Shown: positions 6,960-13,638 of the stretch, one piece after another
Layout of the letters: each line of letters opens with the position of its first letter
Position numbering within the stretch: the stretch's first letter is position 1
Assembly (NCBI GenBank): GCA_031556275.1
Contig: JAVBTG010000109.1
Coordinates: 1-13,811, forward strand
Origin: JAKPNF01 sp031556275
GTDB taxonomy: Bacteria > Verrucomicrobiota > Verrucomicrobiia > Opitutales > JAKPNF01
Direction of reading: 5' to 3'
DNA: 13,811 nucleotides
Position numbers and translations under genes: made by a program
Notes under the pieces: model-generated
What the model was told of the DNA's origin: nothing
Databases searched by the model: none
What the model saw: the letters and a program-made list of their open reading frames with translations, nothing else

Positions 6960-8002
6960 GCAAATCCGAAAACCAGACCGTCGCGCAGTTGCGCGGCATC
7001 GCCGTCGGCGAAAAGCAGCCCTTCGGCGGCATTTTTTTGCTGCGCAAGGCCGCCGTCAAAAAGGCGAAAAACGGCAACGACTTTCTCTCGCTGGAATTCG
7101 GCGACCGCACCGGCAGTTTTCAGGCCAACTGCTGGGGCGACTCGCCCGCCTACCCCGCCCTGTCGCAGGCAAAGGAAGGGGACATTGTGCGCATCGGCGG
7201 AGTGAGCGACCATTACCGCGACGCGTTCAGCCCGAATTTGCGGGCAGCGCAAGTGTTGGATGAGAAGGAGGCGGAAGAACTGGGCGCACTCGACGGATTG
7301 TTAAAAGTTTCGCCGGAAGACCCCGAGGCGCTGTGGGATGAGTTTTCGCGGCTGACGGACGGAATGGCGAACGAGGGGCTGCGCCTGACCGTGCGCGCCG
7401 TCATGGAGGAATGCCAAGGCGCGTTTCGCACGGCCCCCGCCGCCGTCAGCATGCACCAGGCTTATCGATTTGGACTCTTGGAGCACACCGTCCATGTGGC
7501 GCGCGTGGGCAAGGCGCTGCTGCCGCTTTATCCCGAGGTGGAGCCGAGCCTCGCGATGGCGGGATGCCTGCTGCACGACATCGGCAAGGTGATCGAGTAC
7601 GCGGGCGGGCTCGTCCAGACGCGCACGCGCCAGGGGCGTTTGCTGGGCCATGTGGTGCTCGGCTACAAGCTCGTGCGATCGGCGGCGTTGCGCGTGCAGA
7701 AAAAATTTCCCGAAAAAATCAACGCCGACACGATCGAGCGGCTGGAGCACATCGTCCTGAGCCATCAGGGCGAACTGGAATGGGGCGCCGCCGTGTTGGC
7801 GTGCACGCCGGAGGCCCTCTTTGTCTCGCTGGCGGATAATTTCGACGCGAAAATGTCGATGGCGCAGGAGGCGTTGCGCGACGCGCCGCAGGGCACGGAG
7901 CTTTCCGAATTCATGAAGGGGCTTGGCGTGCAGCTGCTGCTGACGCGGCCCGTGTTGGCGGACGGGGCCGAGGCAAAGGAACAACAAGAAAATCTTCTTT
8001 AA
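6956..8002 (+). CDS. YhaM-like 3'-5' exoribonuclease (OB-fold plus HD domain)
   Basis: A 348-residue protein from the ATG at 6956. An upstream in-frame extension to 6872 lies within the phosphatase gene and is rejected in favour of the ATGA-coupled start. Residues about 15-105 form an OB-fold (GGIFLLRKAAVKKAKNGNDF, then LEFGDRTGSFQANCWG), the nucleic-acid-binding part of the YhaM/Cbf1 family. Residues about 165-310 are an HD domain, with H177 in GLLEHT, H207-D208 in GCLLHDIGK, and a later LSHQGELEWG motif that matches the family. YhaM trims RNA 3' ends and degrades decay products in Firmicutes; the same domain order here makes an RNA exonuclease likely. Some homologues also act on DNA. It is followed after 5 nt by the DUF6941-like gene. 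Confidence 0.88.
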   Translation: MSKSENQTVAQLRGIAVGEKQPFGGIFLLRKAAVKKAKNGNDFLSLEFGDRTGSFQANCWGDSPAYPALSQAKEGDIVRIGGVSDHYRDAFSPNLRAAQVLDEKEAEELGALDGLLKVSPEDPEALWDEFSRLTDGMANEGLRLTVRAVMEECQGAFRTAPAAVSMHQAYRFGLLEHTVHVARVGKALLPLYPEVEPSLAMAGCLLHDIGKVIEYAGGLVQTRTRQGRLLGHVVLGYKLVRSAALRVQKKFPEKINADTIERLEHIVLSHQGELEWGAAVLACTPEALFVSLADNFDAKMSMAQEALRDAPQGTELSEFMKGLGVQLLLTRPVLADGAEAKEQQENLL

Positions 8003-8007
8003 GGCAT

Positions 8008-8439
8008 ATGCAAATTCTTTCCATGCTGCTGTGCGAGGCCGCCGCCGACTATCAGGGAAAACTCTGCGTGATGGGGGCGTTTGACACGATCCGCGCGCGG
8101 CGCTTCCCGATGATGCAGCCGCACTGCGCGCTCGCCATGCGGTTTTTGTTCCGCCCGGGCGACGAGGGGGAGCACCGCTTCACCGTCACGCTGATCGACC
8201 CCGACGGCAACCGCGTCATCCCCGAGCGGGGCGAGCCGGTCTTCAATTTTTCGCTGAAAGATTTTCCGCGGGGGCGGTATTTTGTTTCGCAGAATTTTGT
8301 CATCAATTTGCAGGGGCTGCCGCTGCCGAGACCCGCGTGCTATTCCTTCGACCTGACGCATAACGGCGAGATTGTCGCGCGTGTGCCGCTATTGGTGCAG
8401 GAGGTGGACGCTCAGGACGCGCCCCCACATATTTCCTGA
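8008..8439 (+). CDS. DUF6941-like protein of unknown function
   Basis: A 143-residue soluble protein. The opening MQILSMLLCEAAADYQGKLCVMGAFDTI is the signature of the DUF6941 family: a beta strand, a cysteine-alanine turn, then 'gKl.v.G.fd.i'. It continues with a beta-rich body (FTVTLIDPDGNRV, YFVSQNFVINLQGLPL, YSFDLTHNGEIVARVPLLVQEV). No catalytic residues are apparent and the function of the family is not known to me. This is one of the few genes here with a Shine-Dalgarno-like AAGG, 3 nt upstream of the ATG. It sits 5 nt after the YhaM-like stop and 7 nt before the PglC-like start, so it belongs to the same transcript. Confidence 0.78.
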   Translation: MQILSMLLCEAAADYQGKLCVMGAFDTIRARRFPMMQPHCALAMRFLFRPGDEGEHRFTVTLIDPDGNRVIPERGEPVFNFSLKDFPRGRYFVSQNFVINLQGLPLPRPACYSFDLTHNGEIVARVPLLVQEVDAQDAPPHIS

Positions 8440-8446
8440 TTTTTCC

Positions 8447-9082
8447 ATGTACGAAAAATATTTCAAACGGGCGTTGGATTTCCTCCTGAGTCTCGTGCTG
8501 ATCCTGGCCCTCTCGCCGATTTTCACGGTCGTTTTTATATAGGAGCGGCTCAAGCTCGGAAACCCCGCCCTGTTCGTGCAGGCACGCCCCGGAAAGGACG
8601 GGAAAATTTTTCGCGTGCGGAAATTTCGCACGATGACAAACGCGCGCGACACCGGGGGAATTTTGCTACCAGACAGCCAACGCAGCACTGCCTTGGGGCG
8701 TTTTTTGCGCAAAACGAGTCTCGACGAGATCCCGCAGTTGTTCAACGTGCTTTTGGGGGACATGTCGTTCGTCGGGCCAAGGCCCCTGCTGGTGGAATAT
8801 CTGCCGCATTACCAGGGGGAGGATGCGCTGCGGCACCGCGTGCGCCCGGGCATTACTGGACTCGCGCAAGTCAGCGGGCGCAATGAGATTACATGGAGGC
8901 GGAAATTTGACTGCGATTTGCGGTATGTGCGCAATGTCACCTTTGCCGGTGATGTGAAAATATTTCTACTGACGATCAAAAAGGTGTTCGCGGGTTCCGG
9001 AATCCAATCCATCCCGCAAGAGCTGCCGATGCACAAGGATCCGAACTATATGGGGCACGACGACAGCGGGAAGGATGCATAA
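8447..9082 (+). pseudogene. PglC-like undecaprenyl-phosphate sugar-1-phosphate transferase interrupted by an in-frame TAG
   Basis: Read through, this is a 211-residue monotopic phosphoglycosyl transferase. Such enzymes move a sugar phosphate from a UDP-sugar to undecaprenyl phosphate and so start a surface glycan. Seen: the re-entrant membrane helix (LDFLLSLVLILALSPIF), QARPGKDGKIF, VRKFRTM, the catalytic Asp-Glu in SLDEIPQLFNVL, GDMSFVGPRPLLVEYLPHY, and RPGITGLAQVSGRN. Codon 32 (8540-8542) is TAG, inside the re-entrant helix region. The C. jejuni PglC sequence as I recall it aligns without a gap across this point, so it is a nonsense change and not an insertion. No other lesion is seen. TAG is a normal stop elsewhere here (nadA, M23), so a reassigned codon is unlikely. 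A GTG at 8576 could restart translation, giving 168 residues without the membrane anchor. A sequencing error cannot be excluded. It ends at a strong terminator. Confidence 0.85.
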
Positions 9083-9111
9083 AAAGGCGTCCGGAAAATC
9101 CGGACGCCTTT
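9083..9111 (-). terminator. Strong bidirectional hairpin terminator between convergent genes
   Basis: Perfect 13-bp arms (AAAGGCGTCCGGA at 9083-9095 and TCCGGACGCCTTT at 9099-9111) enclose an AAA loop. On the minus strand the stem runs into TTTTT, the stronger tail, ending the CoA-transferase transcript 26 nt after its stop. On the plus strand the hairpin starts directly after the TAA of the PglC-like gene, with only a short T-run. Confidence 0.9.
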
Positions 9112-9136
9112 GCAACAAAACAATACGGAAGAGAAA

Positions 9137-10624
9137 TTAGAGGGCTCCGTGCATGTCGCCGTCCGCGAGGAATTTCTCGTGCATGGCGAAGGCTTTGGAG
9201 AGGGTGTGCGGGGTCTGGCCGCTGTTGCCCTTTTCGTGCAGGTAGCGCGACAAGTCCTCGCGGTAGTCGGGGTGGGCACAGTGGGCGATGATCGCCTCTG
9301 CCCGTTCGCGCGGGCTTTTGCCGCGCAGGTCGGCCACGCCCTGCTCCGTGATGATGATCTGCACCGAGTGCTCGGAGTGGTCGACGTGGCTGGCCATGGG
9401 AACGATCGTCGAGATCTTGCCGCCCTTCGTGATGGAGGGGCCGGAGAAGATCGAGCTATAGGCGTTGCGGGTGAAATCCCCCGAGCCGCCGATGCCGTTC
9501 ATGAGCTTGGTGCCCAAAATCTGCGAACTGTTGACGTTGCCGAAGATGTCGACCTCGATCGGGGTGTTGATGCTGACGACGCCGATGCGGCGCGCCACTT
9601 CGGGGCTGTTCGAGATTTCCTGCGGGCGAAGCACGAGGTGCTTTTTGAACTCGTCGATATTGTCGTAGACGATTTTGAGGGCGTCGGGCGAGAGCGTGAG
9701 CGATGTGGCGCTGCCCATTTTTATTTTACCCGACTGGATGAGGTCGACGACGGAGTCTTGGATGACTTCCGAGTACATGTCGAATGCAGGAATGTCCTTG
9801 TGGCGACCGAGCGAGCCGAGCACCGCGTTGGCGATGTTACCCACGCCCGATTGCAACGGCAGGAAGGACGAGGGAATGCGGCCCAAGCGCAGCTCGCTCG
9901 CCAGAAATTCCGCCACGCGCTCGCCGATTTGATCGCTGACAGGGTCGGTCTCGCGAAAAGCCTTCACCTCGTCCTCGGCGTGGGTCTCGACGATGCCGAC
10001 GATTTTCGAGGGGTCGATCTTGACGACGGGGGAACCGCAGCGGTCTCCCGCCGCGTAGACGGCGATTTCGCGGCGGTTGGGCGGGTTAAGCGGCTCGTAA
10101 ATGTCGTGGATGCCGCGCAGCTGCTTGCTGTGGTAGGAATTCAGCTCGATGATGACCTTGTCGGCCATCGCCAGCGAGGTGGGCGCCGTGCCGACGGAGG
10201 TCGTCAGGACGATCTCGCCGTTCTCGCTCACCTCGCACGCCTCGACGATCGCCCAATGGATGGGGCCCAAAAAGCCATAGCGCATGAACTGCGGGGTCAG
10301 CGACAAGTGCATGTCGAAATACTGCGCGTTGCCCGAATTGGCGCTGGCGCGGAACGAGGCGTTCGACTGGTAGGGCGTGCGCCAGCCGATGGCGTCGGCG
10401 CGGGCGAGCATGCCGTCGAGCGAGTCGCCCGTGGAGGCTCCGGTGATGATGTTCACCTTAAAGGGCTTGCCTTGGGCGTGCAGGGCCTCGGCGCGGGCCG
10501 CGATGGCCTTAGGCACCACTTTGCAGGCGCCCGCAGGGGTGAAACCGCTAAAGCCGATTGTCTGGCCGTTTTGGATGAGGGCGGCAGCCTCGTCGGCTGT
10601 CAGGATGGGAAACGTGGCGGACAT
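9137..10624 (-). CDS. Succinate/propionyl(acetyl)-CoA transferase (YgfH/AarC-like acetyl-CoA hydrolase family)
   Basis: A 495-residue class I CoA-transferase of the acetyl-CoA hydrolase/succinate CoA-transferase family (YgfH, AarC, Ach1, Cat1). The start is the ATG at 10624 (MSATFPILTADEAAAL); an 18-residue upstream extension would run into the terminator. Seen: GFSGFTPAGACKVVP (24-38), the GNIANAVLGSLG motif (262-273), the probable catalytic glutamate E286 in MYSEVIQD, IFGNVNSSQ (360-368), GTKLMNGIGGSGDF (371-384) and ITEQGVADLRGKSPRERA (425-442). The reaction moves CoA between short-chain acyl-CoAs and acids. Beside the methylmalonyl-CoA genes, propionyl-CoA:succinate transfer is the likely role, releasing propionate; acetyl-CoA as donor remains possible. 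It has its own spacer with a terminator upstream and a 10-bp palindrome next to the start, so it is probably transcribed separately. Confidence 0.92.
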   Translation of the reverse strand: MSATFPILTADEAAALIQNGQTIGFSGFTPAGACKVVPKAIAARAEALHAQGKPFKVNIITGASTGDSLDGMLARADAIGWRTPYQSNASFRASANSGNAQYFDMHLSLTPQFMRYGFLGPIHWAIVEACEVSENGEIVLTTSVGTAPTSLAMADKVIIELNSYHSKQLRGIHDIYEPLNPPNRREIAVYAAGDRCGSPVVKIDPSKIVGIVETHAEDEVKAFRETDPVSDQIGERVAEFLASELRLGRIPSSFLPLQSGVGNIANAVLGSLGRHKDIPAFDMYSEVIQDSVVDLIQSGKIKMGSATSLTLSPDALKIVYDNIDEFKKHLVLRPQEISNSPEVARRIGVVSINTPIEVDIFGNVNSSQILGTKLMNGIGGSGDFTRNAYSSIFSGPSITKGGKISTIVPMASHVDHSEHSVQIIITEQGVADLRGKSPRERAEAIIAHCAHPDYREDLSRYLHEKGNSGQTPHTLSKAFAMHEKFLADGDMHGAL

Positions 10625-10629
10625 GGAAA

Positions 10630-10639
10630 CGTTATAACG
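10630..10639. promoter_or_regulatory. CGTTATAACG palindrome at the CoA-transferase start (possible -10 or operator)
   Basis: A perfect 10-bp palindrome lies 5 nt upstream of the CoA-transferase ATG. On the minus strand it contains TATAAC, close to a sigma70 -10 box, with a TTGCCA about 20 nt upstream. That spacing is longer than ideal. If used as -10, the message would have almost no leader. It could alternatively be a small operator half-site pair. Confidence 0.3.
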
Positions 10640-10660
10640 AGATGGCGTATGGATTGTGGC

Positions 10661-10699
10661 AAAAAACCGCGCCGCCATTGAAAATTCAAGGGCGGCGCG
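10661..10699 (-). terminator. Rho-independent terminator of the methylmalonyl-CoA decarboxylase operon
   Basis: On the minus strand, 22 nt after the biotin-carrier stop codon, a stem CGCGCCGCC / GGCGGCGCG (10691-10699 with 10668-10676) continues inward as TTGAA-TT-TTCAA after one mismatch. It is followed after CG/GG bases by six T (10661-10666). It separates the mce-mmdA-mmdD-mmdC transcript from the CoA-transferase gene. Confidence 0.9.
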
Positions 10700-10721
10700 T
10701 GTTCTTTTTTAAAAAATTCCC

Positions 10722-11114
10722 TTATTTCAGGGTGATGAGAGCCTGTCCCTCTTGGACACTGTCCCCGGGCTTGACGACGACGGAGGCGACTTCGCCCGCG
10801 GCGGAGGCCACGACGTAGGTGTTCATCTTCATCGCCTCGAGGGTGGCGACTTTCTGGCCAGCGGCCACTTTCGCGCCGACGGCCACGTCGATCGAGACGA
10901 CGACCGCGGTCAGGGGGGCGACGATGGTGTTGGCACCGGCCGGGGCGGCCGCGGGTTTCGGGGCGGCGGGCACCGGAGCCGGAGCTGCGGGAGCCGCGGG
11001 GGCGGCCGCGCGAACCGGGGCGGGAGCGGAGGCCACGGGAGCCGTGGAACTGCCGAGCGTTTCAACCGTGACGTCGTATGTTTTGCCGTCGACCGTAATG
11101 CGGAGTTGTTTCAT
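10722..11114 (-). CDS. mmdC: Biotin carboxyl carrier protein of methylmalonyl-CoA decarboxylase (gamma-like subunit)
   Basis: A 130-residue carrier that accepts the carboxyl group from methylmalonyl-CoA on biotin and, in classical complexes, delivers it to the membrane beta subunit. Residues 1-20 form a short beta-rich head (KQLRITVDGKTYDVTVE). Residues about 24-60 are a flexible Ala/Pro-rich linker (repeats of APAA/PAAP). Residues about 62-130 are a biotinyl domain with EAMKMN and biotinyl lysine K96, then the second half GDSVQEGQALITLK. The usual M-P-G or L-P-G turn opening the domain reads A-P-L-T-A here. It is the last gene of the decarboxylase operon, 39 nt after the OadG-like gene and just before a strong terminator. 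The symbol follows the Veillonella/Propionigenium naming by role. Confidence 0.9.
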   Translation of the reverse strand: MKQLRITVDGKTYDVTVETLGSSTAPVASAPAPVRAAAPAAPAAPAPVPAAPKPAAAPAGANTIVAPLTAVVVSIDVAVGAKVAAGQKVATLEAMKMNTYVVASAAGEVASVVVKPGDSVQEGQALITLK

Positions 11115-11153
11115 TGGAATTTTGGGTAAATAAGGTGGGTGTGAATTCGTTTT

Positions 11154-11507
11154 TTAGATGCGCGGATGGTGCGAGTTGAACAAACGCGCGCGGCCCTCGA
11201 TGCTCCAGGCGTCGGGGACGCTGCGGAAGGATACCACGCGCACGGGGGCGCCCAGCATCTCGTAGGCGGCCGCCGAGAGCACCGCGATCAGCACCGACTC
11301 GTCGACCGGCAAAGCGGGCGCGAGCGCGGTGGCGTGGTGCGCGTTGAGCACGGGCGCGGCGGGTTCGGGCTTTTTTTCCTCCGTCTTGGCGCACTTGTTC
11401 GCGGCCGCTTTGCGCAACAGCACGAAGGCCGTGAACGCGAGCACCGCGAGAAGGATGCCGATAAGGATGTTGACCGAAGTCGGGTTCGCGAGGGCAAGCA
11501 ATGACAT
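11154..11507 (-). CDS. OadG/MmdD-like small membrane subunit
   Basis: A 117-residue protein with one N-terminal transmembrane helix (about residues 12-32, VNILIGILLAVLAFTAFVLL), a charged Pro/Ala-rich linker (KTEEKKPEPAAP), and a conserved-looking C-terminal helix plus tail ending W101-SIEGRARLFNSHH. This architecture matches the OadG gamma or MmdD delta subunits, which anchor and assemble the carboxyltransferase and biotin carrier on the membrane beta subunit. It lies between the alpha subunit (18 nt gap) and the biotin carrier (39 nt gap), the order known in sodium-pump decarboxylase operons. The subunit type is inferred mainly from context and topology; sequence conservation in this family is weak. 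No Shine-Dalgarno precedes the ATG. Confidence 0.8.
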   Translation of the reverse strand: MSLLALANPTSVNILIGILLAVLAFTAFVLLRKAAANKCAKTEEKKPEPAAPVLNAHHATALAPALPVDESVLIAVLSAAAYEMLGAPVRVVSFRSVPDAWSIEGRARLFNSHHPRI

Positions 11508-11525
11508 GGGCGAATCTGCTAAGGG

Positions 11526-13079
11526 TTAGAGCGGCATGTTGCCGTGTTTCTTGGCAGGGCGAAGCACGCGCTTGTTGAGCGTGGCGCGCAGGGCCTTGCC
11601 GAGGACCGCCCGCGTCTGCGAGGGCTCGATCACGTCCGTCACCACCCCGCGGCGGGCCGCCTGGTAGGGGGACATGAACTTGTCGTTGTACTCGGCCTCG
11701 AGCTCGGCGCGCATCGCGGCCGGATCGGCCGCCGTCTTGAGCTCCTTGCCGAAGAGCACGTTGACGGCGCCGGACGCGCCCATGACGGCGATCTCGGCGC
11801 TGGGCCAGGCGAACACGAAGTCCGCGCCGAGGTCCTTGCTGCACATGGCCATGTAGGAACCGCCGTAGGACTTGCGCAGGATCAGGCTGATCTTGGGCAC
11901 GGTGGCGGAGGCGTAGGCGAAGAGCATCTTCGCGCCGTGGCGGATGATGCCGCCACGTTCCTGGGCGAGGCCCGGCATGAAGCCCGGGACGTCCACGAGG
12001 TTGACCAAGGGAATGTTGTAGGCGTTGCAGGTGCGGATAAAGCGCGCGCCCTTGTCGGACGAGTCGATGTCGAGCGTGCCCGCCTTGAAGGAGGAACGGT
12101 TGGCCAGAATGCCGACGACCACGCCCTGAATGCGGCCGAAGCCCACGATCAGGTTGCGGGCGAAGCCCTGATGGACTTCGAGGAAGTCGCCGCTGTCGAC
12201 GACGTTGGCGATGACCGCGTCCATGTCGAGCGGCTGGCGGGCCGTGTCGGGGACGATTTCCTCAAAGAACTTGTGTTCGGTCAGGTCTATCGCCTGGTCG
12301 AGGTTGTGCGGGGGCTCCGCCATGTTGTTCGAGGGCAAAAACGACATCAGGCGCTTGGTGAGCTCGATGGCCTCGGCGTCCGTCTGCGTGACGAAATGGA
12401 CGTTGCCGCTGACCGTCGCGTGGGCGTCGGCGCTGGCGAACTGGTCGAGCGAGGCGGATTCGCCCGTCGCCGCCTTGATGACCTGAGGGCCGCAGATGAA
12501 CATGTTGGCGTTTTCGCGCGTCATGATCACGAAGTCCGTCAGCGCGGGCGAATAGGCCGCGCCGCCGGCGCAGGTGCCCGCGATGATCGAGACCTGCGTG
12601 CAGACGCCCGACATCTCGACGTTCTTGTAAAACACCTTGCCGTAGCCGGTCAAGGCGTCGACGGCTTCCTGAATGCGCGCGCCGCCCGAGTCGTTCACGC
12701 CGACGACGGGGATGCCGTTTTCGAGCGCGTAATCCTGAATGGCGACGATTTTTTGCGCGTGGCGCAGGCCGAGCGAACCGCCGCCGACCATGAAGTCCTG
12801 CGAGTAGGCGGCCACTTGGCGGCCGTTCACGGTGCCGATGCCGGTGATGACGCCGTCCGTGACGTACTTTTTGTCGGCCATGCCGAAGTCGACGCAGGTG
12901 TGCTCGACAAAGGCGCCGAATTCGATAAAGCTGCCCGCGTCGAAAAGGCGCTCCAGACGCTCGCGCGCCGTCAGCAGGCCCTTTTCATGGCGCTCGGCGA
13001 TTTTCTTGTCGCCGCCGCTGGCCAGAATTTCCTTGCGCTTGGCGCGCATACGTTCGAGGAGTTTGGGATCGATAGCCAT
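11526..13079 (-). CDS. mmdA: Methylmalonyl-CoA decarboxylase alpha subunit (biotin-dependent carboxyltransferase)
   Basis: A 517-residue carboxyltransferase, the usual size for MmdA and propionyl-CoA carboxylase beta. It transfers the carboxyl group from (S)-methylmalonyl-CoA to biotin, leaving propionyl-CoA. Seen: the start ERMRAKRKEILASGG, TARERLERLFD (38-47), N-half motifs NDSGGARIQEAVDAL (129-143) and the oxyanion-hole GTCAGGAAYSPALTDF (168-183), then C-half VDVPGFMPGLAQERGG (362-377), RKSYGGSYMAM (402-412) and AEIAVMGASGAVNVLF (428-443). The same fold serves propionyl-CoA carboxylase. Association with an OadG-like subunit, a separate biotin carrier and the epimerase, and the absence of a biotin carboxylase, favour the decarboxylase. 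It follows the epimerase gene by 42 nt. Confidence 0.93.
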   Translation of the reverse strand: MAIDPKLLERMRAKRKEILASGGDKKIAERHEKGLLTARERLERLFDAGSFIEFGAFVEHTCVDFGMADKKYVTDGVITGIGTVNGRQVAAYSQDFMVGGGSLGLRHAQKIVAIQDYALENGIPVVGVNDSGGARIQEAVDALTGYGKVFYKNVEMSGVCTQVSIIAGTCAGGAAYSPALTDFVIMTRENANMFICGPQVIKAATGESASLDQFASADAHATVSGNVHFVTQTDAEAIELTKRLMSFLPSNNMAEPPHNLDQAIDLTEHKFFEEIVPDTARQPLDMDAVIANVVDSGDFLEVHQGFARNLIVGFGRIQGVVVGILANRSSFKAGTLDIDSSDKGARFIRTCNAYNIPLVNLVDVPGFMPGLAQERGGIIRHGAKMLFAYASATVPKISLILRKSYGGSYMAMCSKDLGADFVFAWPSAEIAVMGASGAVNVLFGKELKTAADPAAMRAELEAEYNDKFMSPYQAARRGVVTDVIEPSQTRAVLGKALRATLNKRVLRPAKKHGNMPL

Positions 13080-13121
13080 ACGATTTTAAAATGGTGTCGG
13101 GTGAAAGGAATTGAAAATGGC

Positions 13122-13556
13122 TTAGTGGCCGCAGCAGCCGCAGTGGGAGCCTTCGGCGGGCACGCAGAACTCCGTCAGCACGCCCTGCGTGGACTTGGGG
13201 TGCAAGAAGGCGATCAGCTTGTTGCCCGCGCCGGGGCGGCCCTTTTCGTCGATCAGGCGCACGCCGTTGTCGACGGCCTGCTTGAGCTGGTTGTCCAAGT
13301 TGTCGGTCGCGAACGCGACGTGGTGGACCCCTCCGTTGGGGTTTTTCTCCAAAAATTTGGCGATCGGGCTGTCTTCCGACGTGGGCTCGAGCAGCTCGAT
13401 ATGGGTGCCGCCGACGTCAAAAAAAGCGGTGCGCACCTTCTGGGAGGGGATTTCTTCCTTGCCTTCGCAGGTCAGGCCGAGGACTTTTTCGTAATAGGGG
13501 ATGGCTTCGTCGAGGGATTTGACCGCGATGCCGAGATGATCGATTTTGGAGAGCAT
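13122..13556 (-). CDS. mce: Methylmalonyl-CoA epimerase
   Basis: A 144-residue vicinal-oxygen-chelate enzyme that interconverts the R and S forms of methylmalonyl-CoA, linking the mutase to the decarboxylase. The start is the ATG at 13556 (MLSKIDHLGIAVKS); the in-frame extension to 13610 overlaps the promoter. Seen: two beta-alpha-beta-beta modules with metal-ligand candidates H7 (IDHLGIAV), H78/H79 (GGVHHVAF) and E129 (LTEF), plus GTHIELLEP (50-58) and FLHPKST (117-123). The core ends near residue 133 and is followed by a short Cys/His tail, EGSHCGCCGH, not required by the family. It is the first gene of the decarboxylase operon, behind a good sigma70-like promoter. Confidence 0.94.
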   Translation of the reverse strand: MLSKIDHLGIAVKSLDEAIPYYEKVLGLTCEGKEEIPSQKVRTAFFDVGGTHIELLEPTSEDSPIAKFLEKNPNGGVHHVAFATDNLDNQLKQAVDNGVRLIDEKGRPGAGNKLIAFLHPKSTQGVLTEFCVPAEGSHCGCCGH

Positions 13557-13608
13557 GGTTTTAGGAAAAAGAGCGCCGCGACTGAAAAGCCAAAAGCGGC
13601 ATCCGCCC

Positions 13609-13638
13609 ATTTTAAAGAATCGCCCCGCGCAAAGTCAA
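13609..13638 (-). promoter_or_regulatory. Sigma70-like promoter of the epimerase-decarboxylase operon
   Basis: On the minus strand TTGACT (13633-13638) and TAAAAT (13609-13614) are separated by 18 bp, five of six and five of six matches to consensus. Transcription would start near 13602, leaving a leader of about 45 nt before the epimerase ATG. This also argues against the longer epimerase reading frame that begins at 13610. Confidence 0.7.

Noticed and set aside
8540..8542. TAG as a reassigned sense codon (pyrrolysine or glutamine)
   Set aside because: nadA and the M23 gene end naturally at TAG, and the flanking homology suggests a hydrophobic residue at this position. A point mutation or sequence error explains it more simply.
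9110..10681. A 523-codon open frame on the plus strand opposite the CoA-transferase gene
   Set aside because: It starts inside the terminator hairpin, is antisense to a gene with full motif support, and has no recognisable domain.
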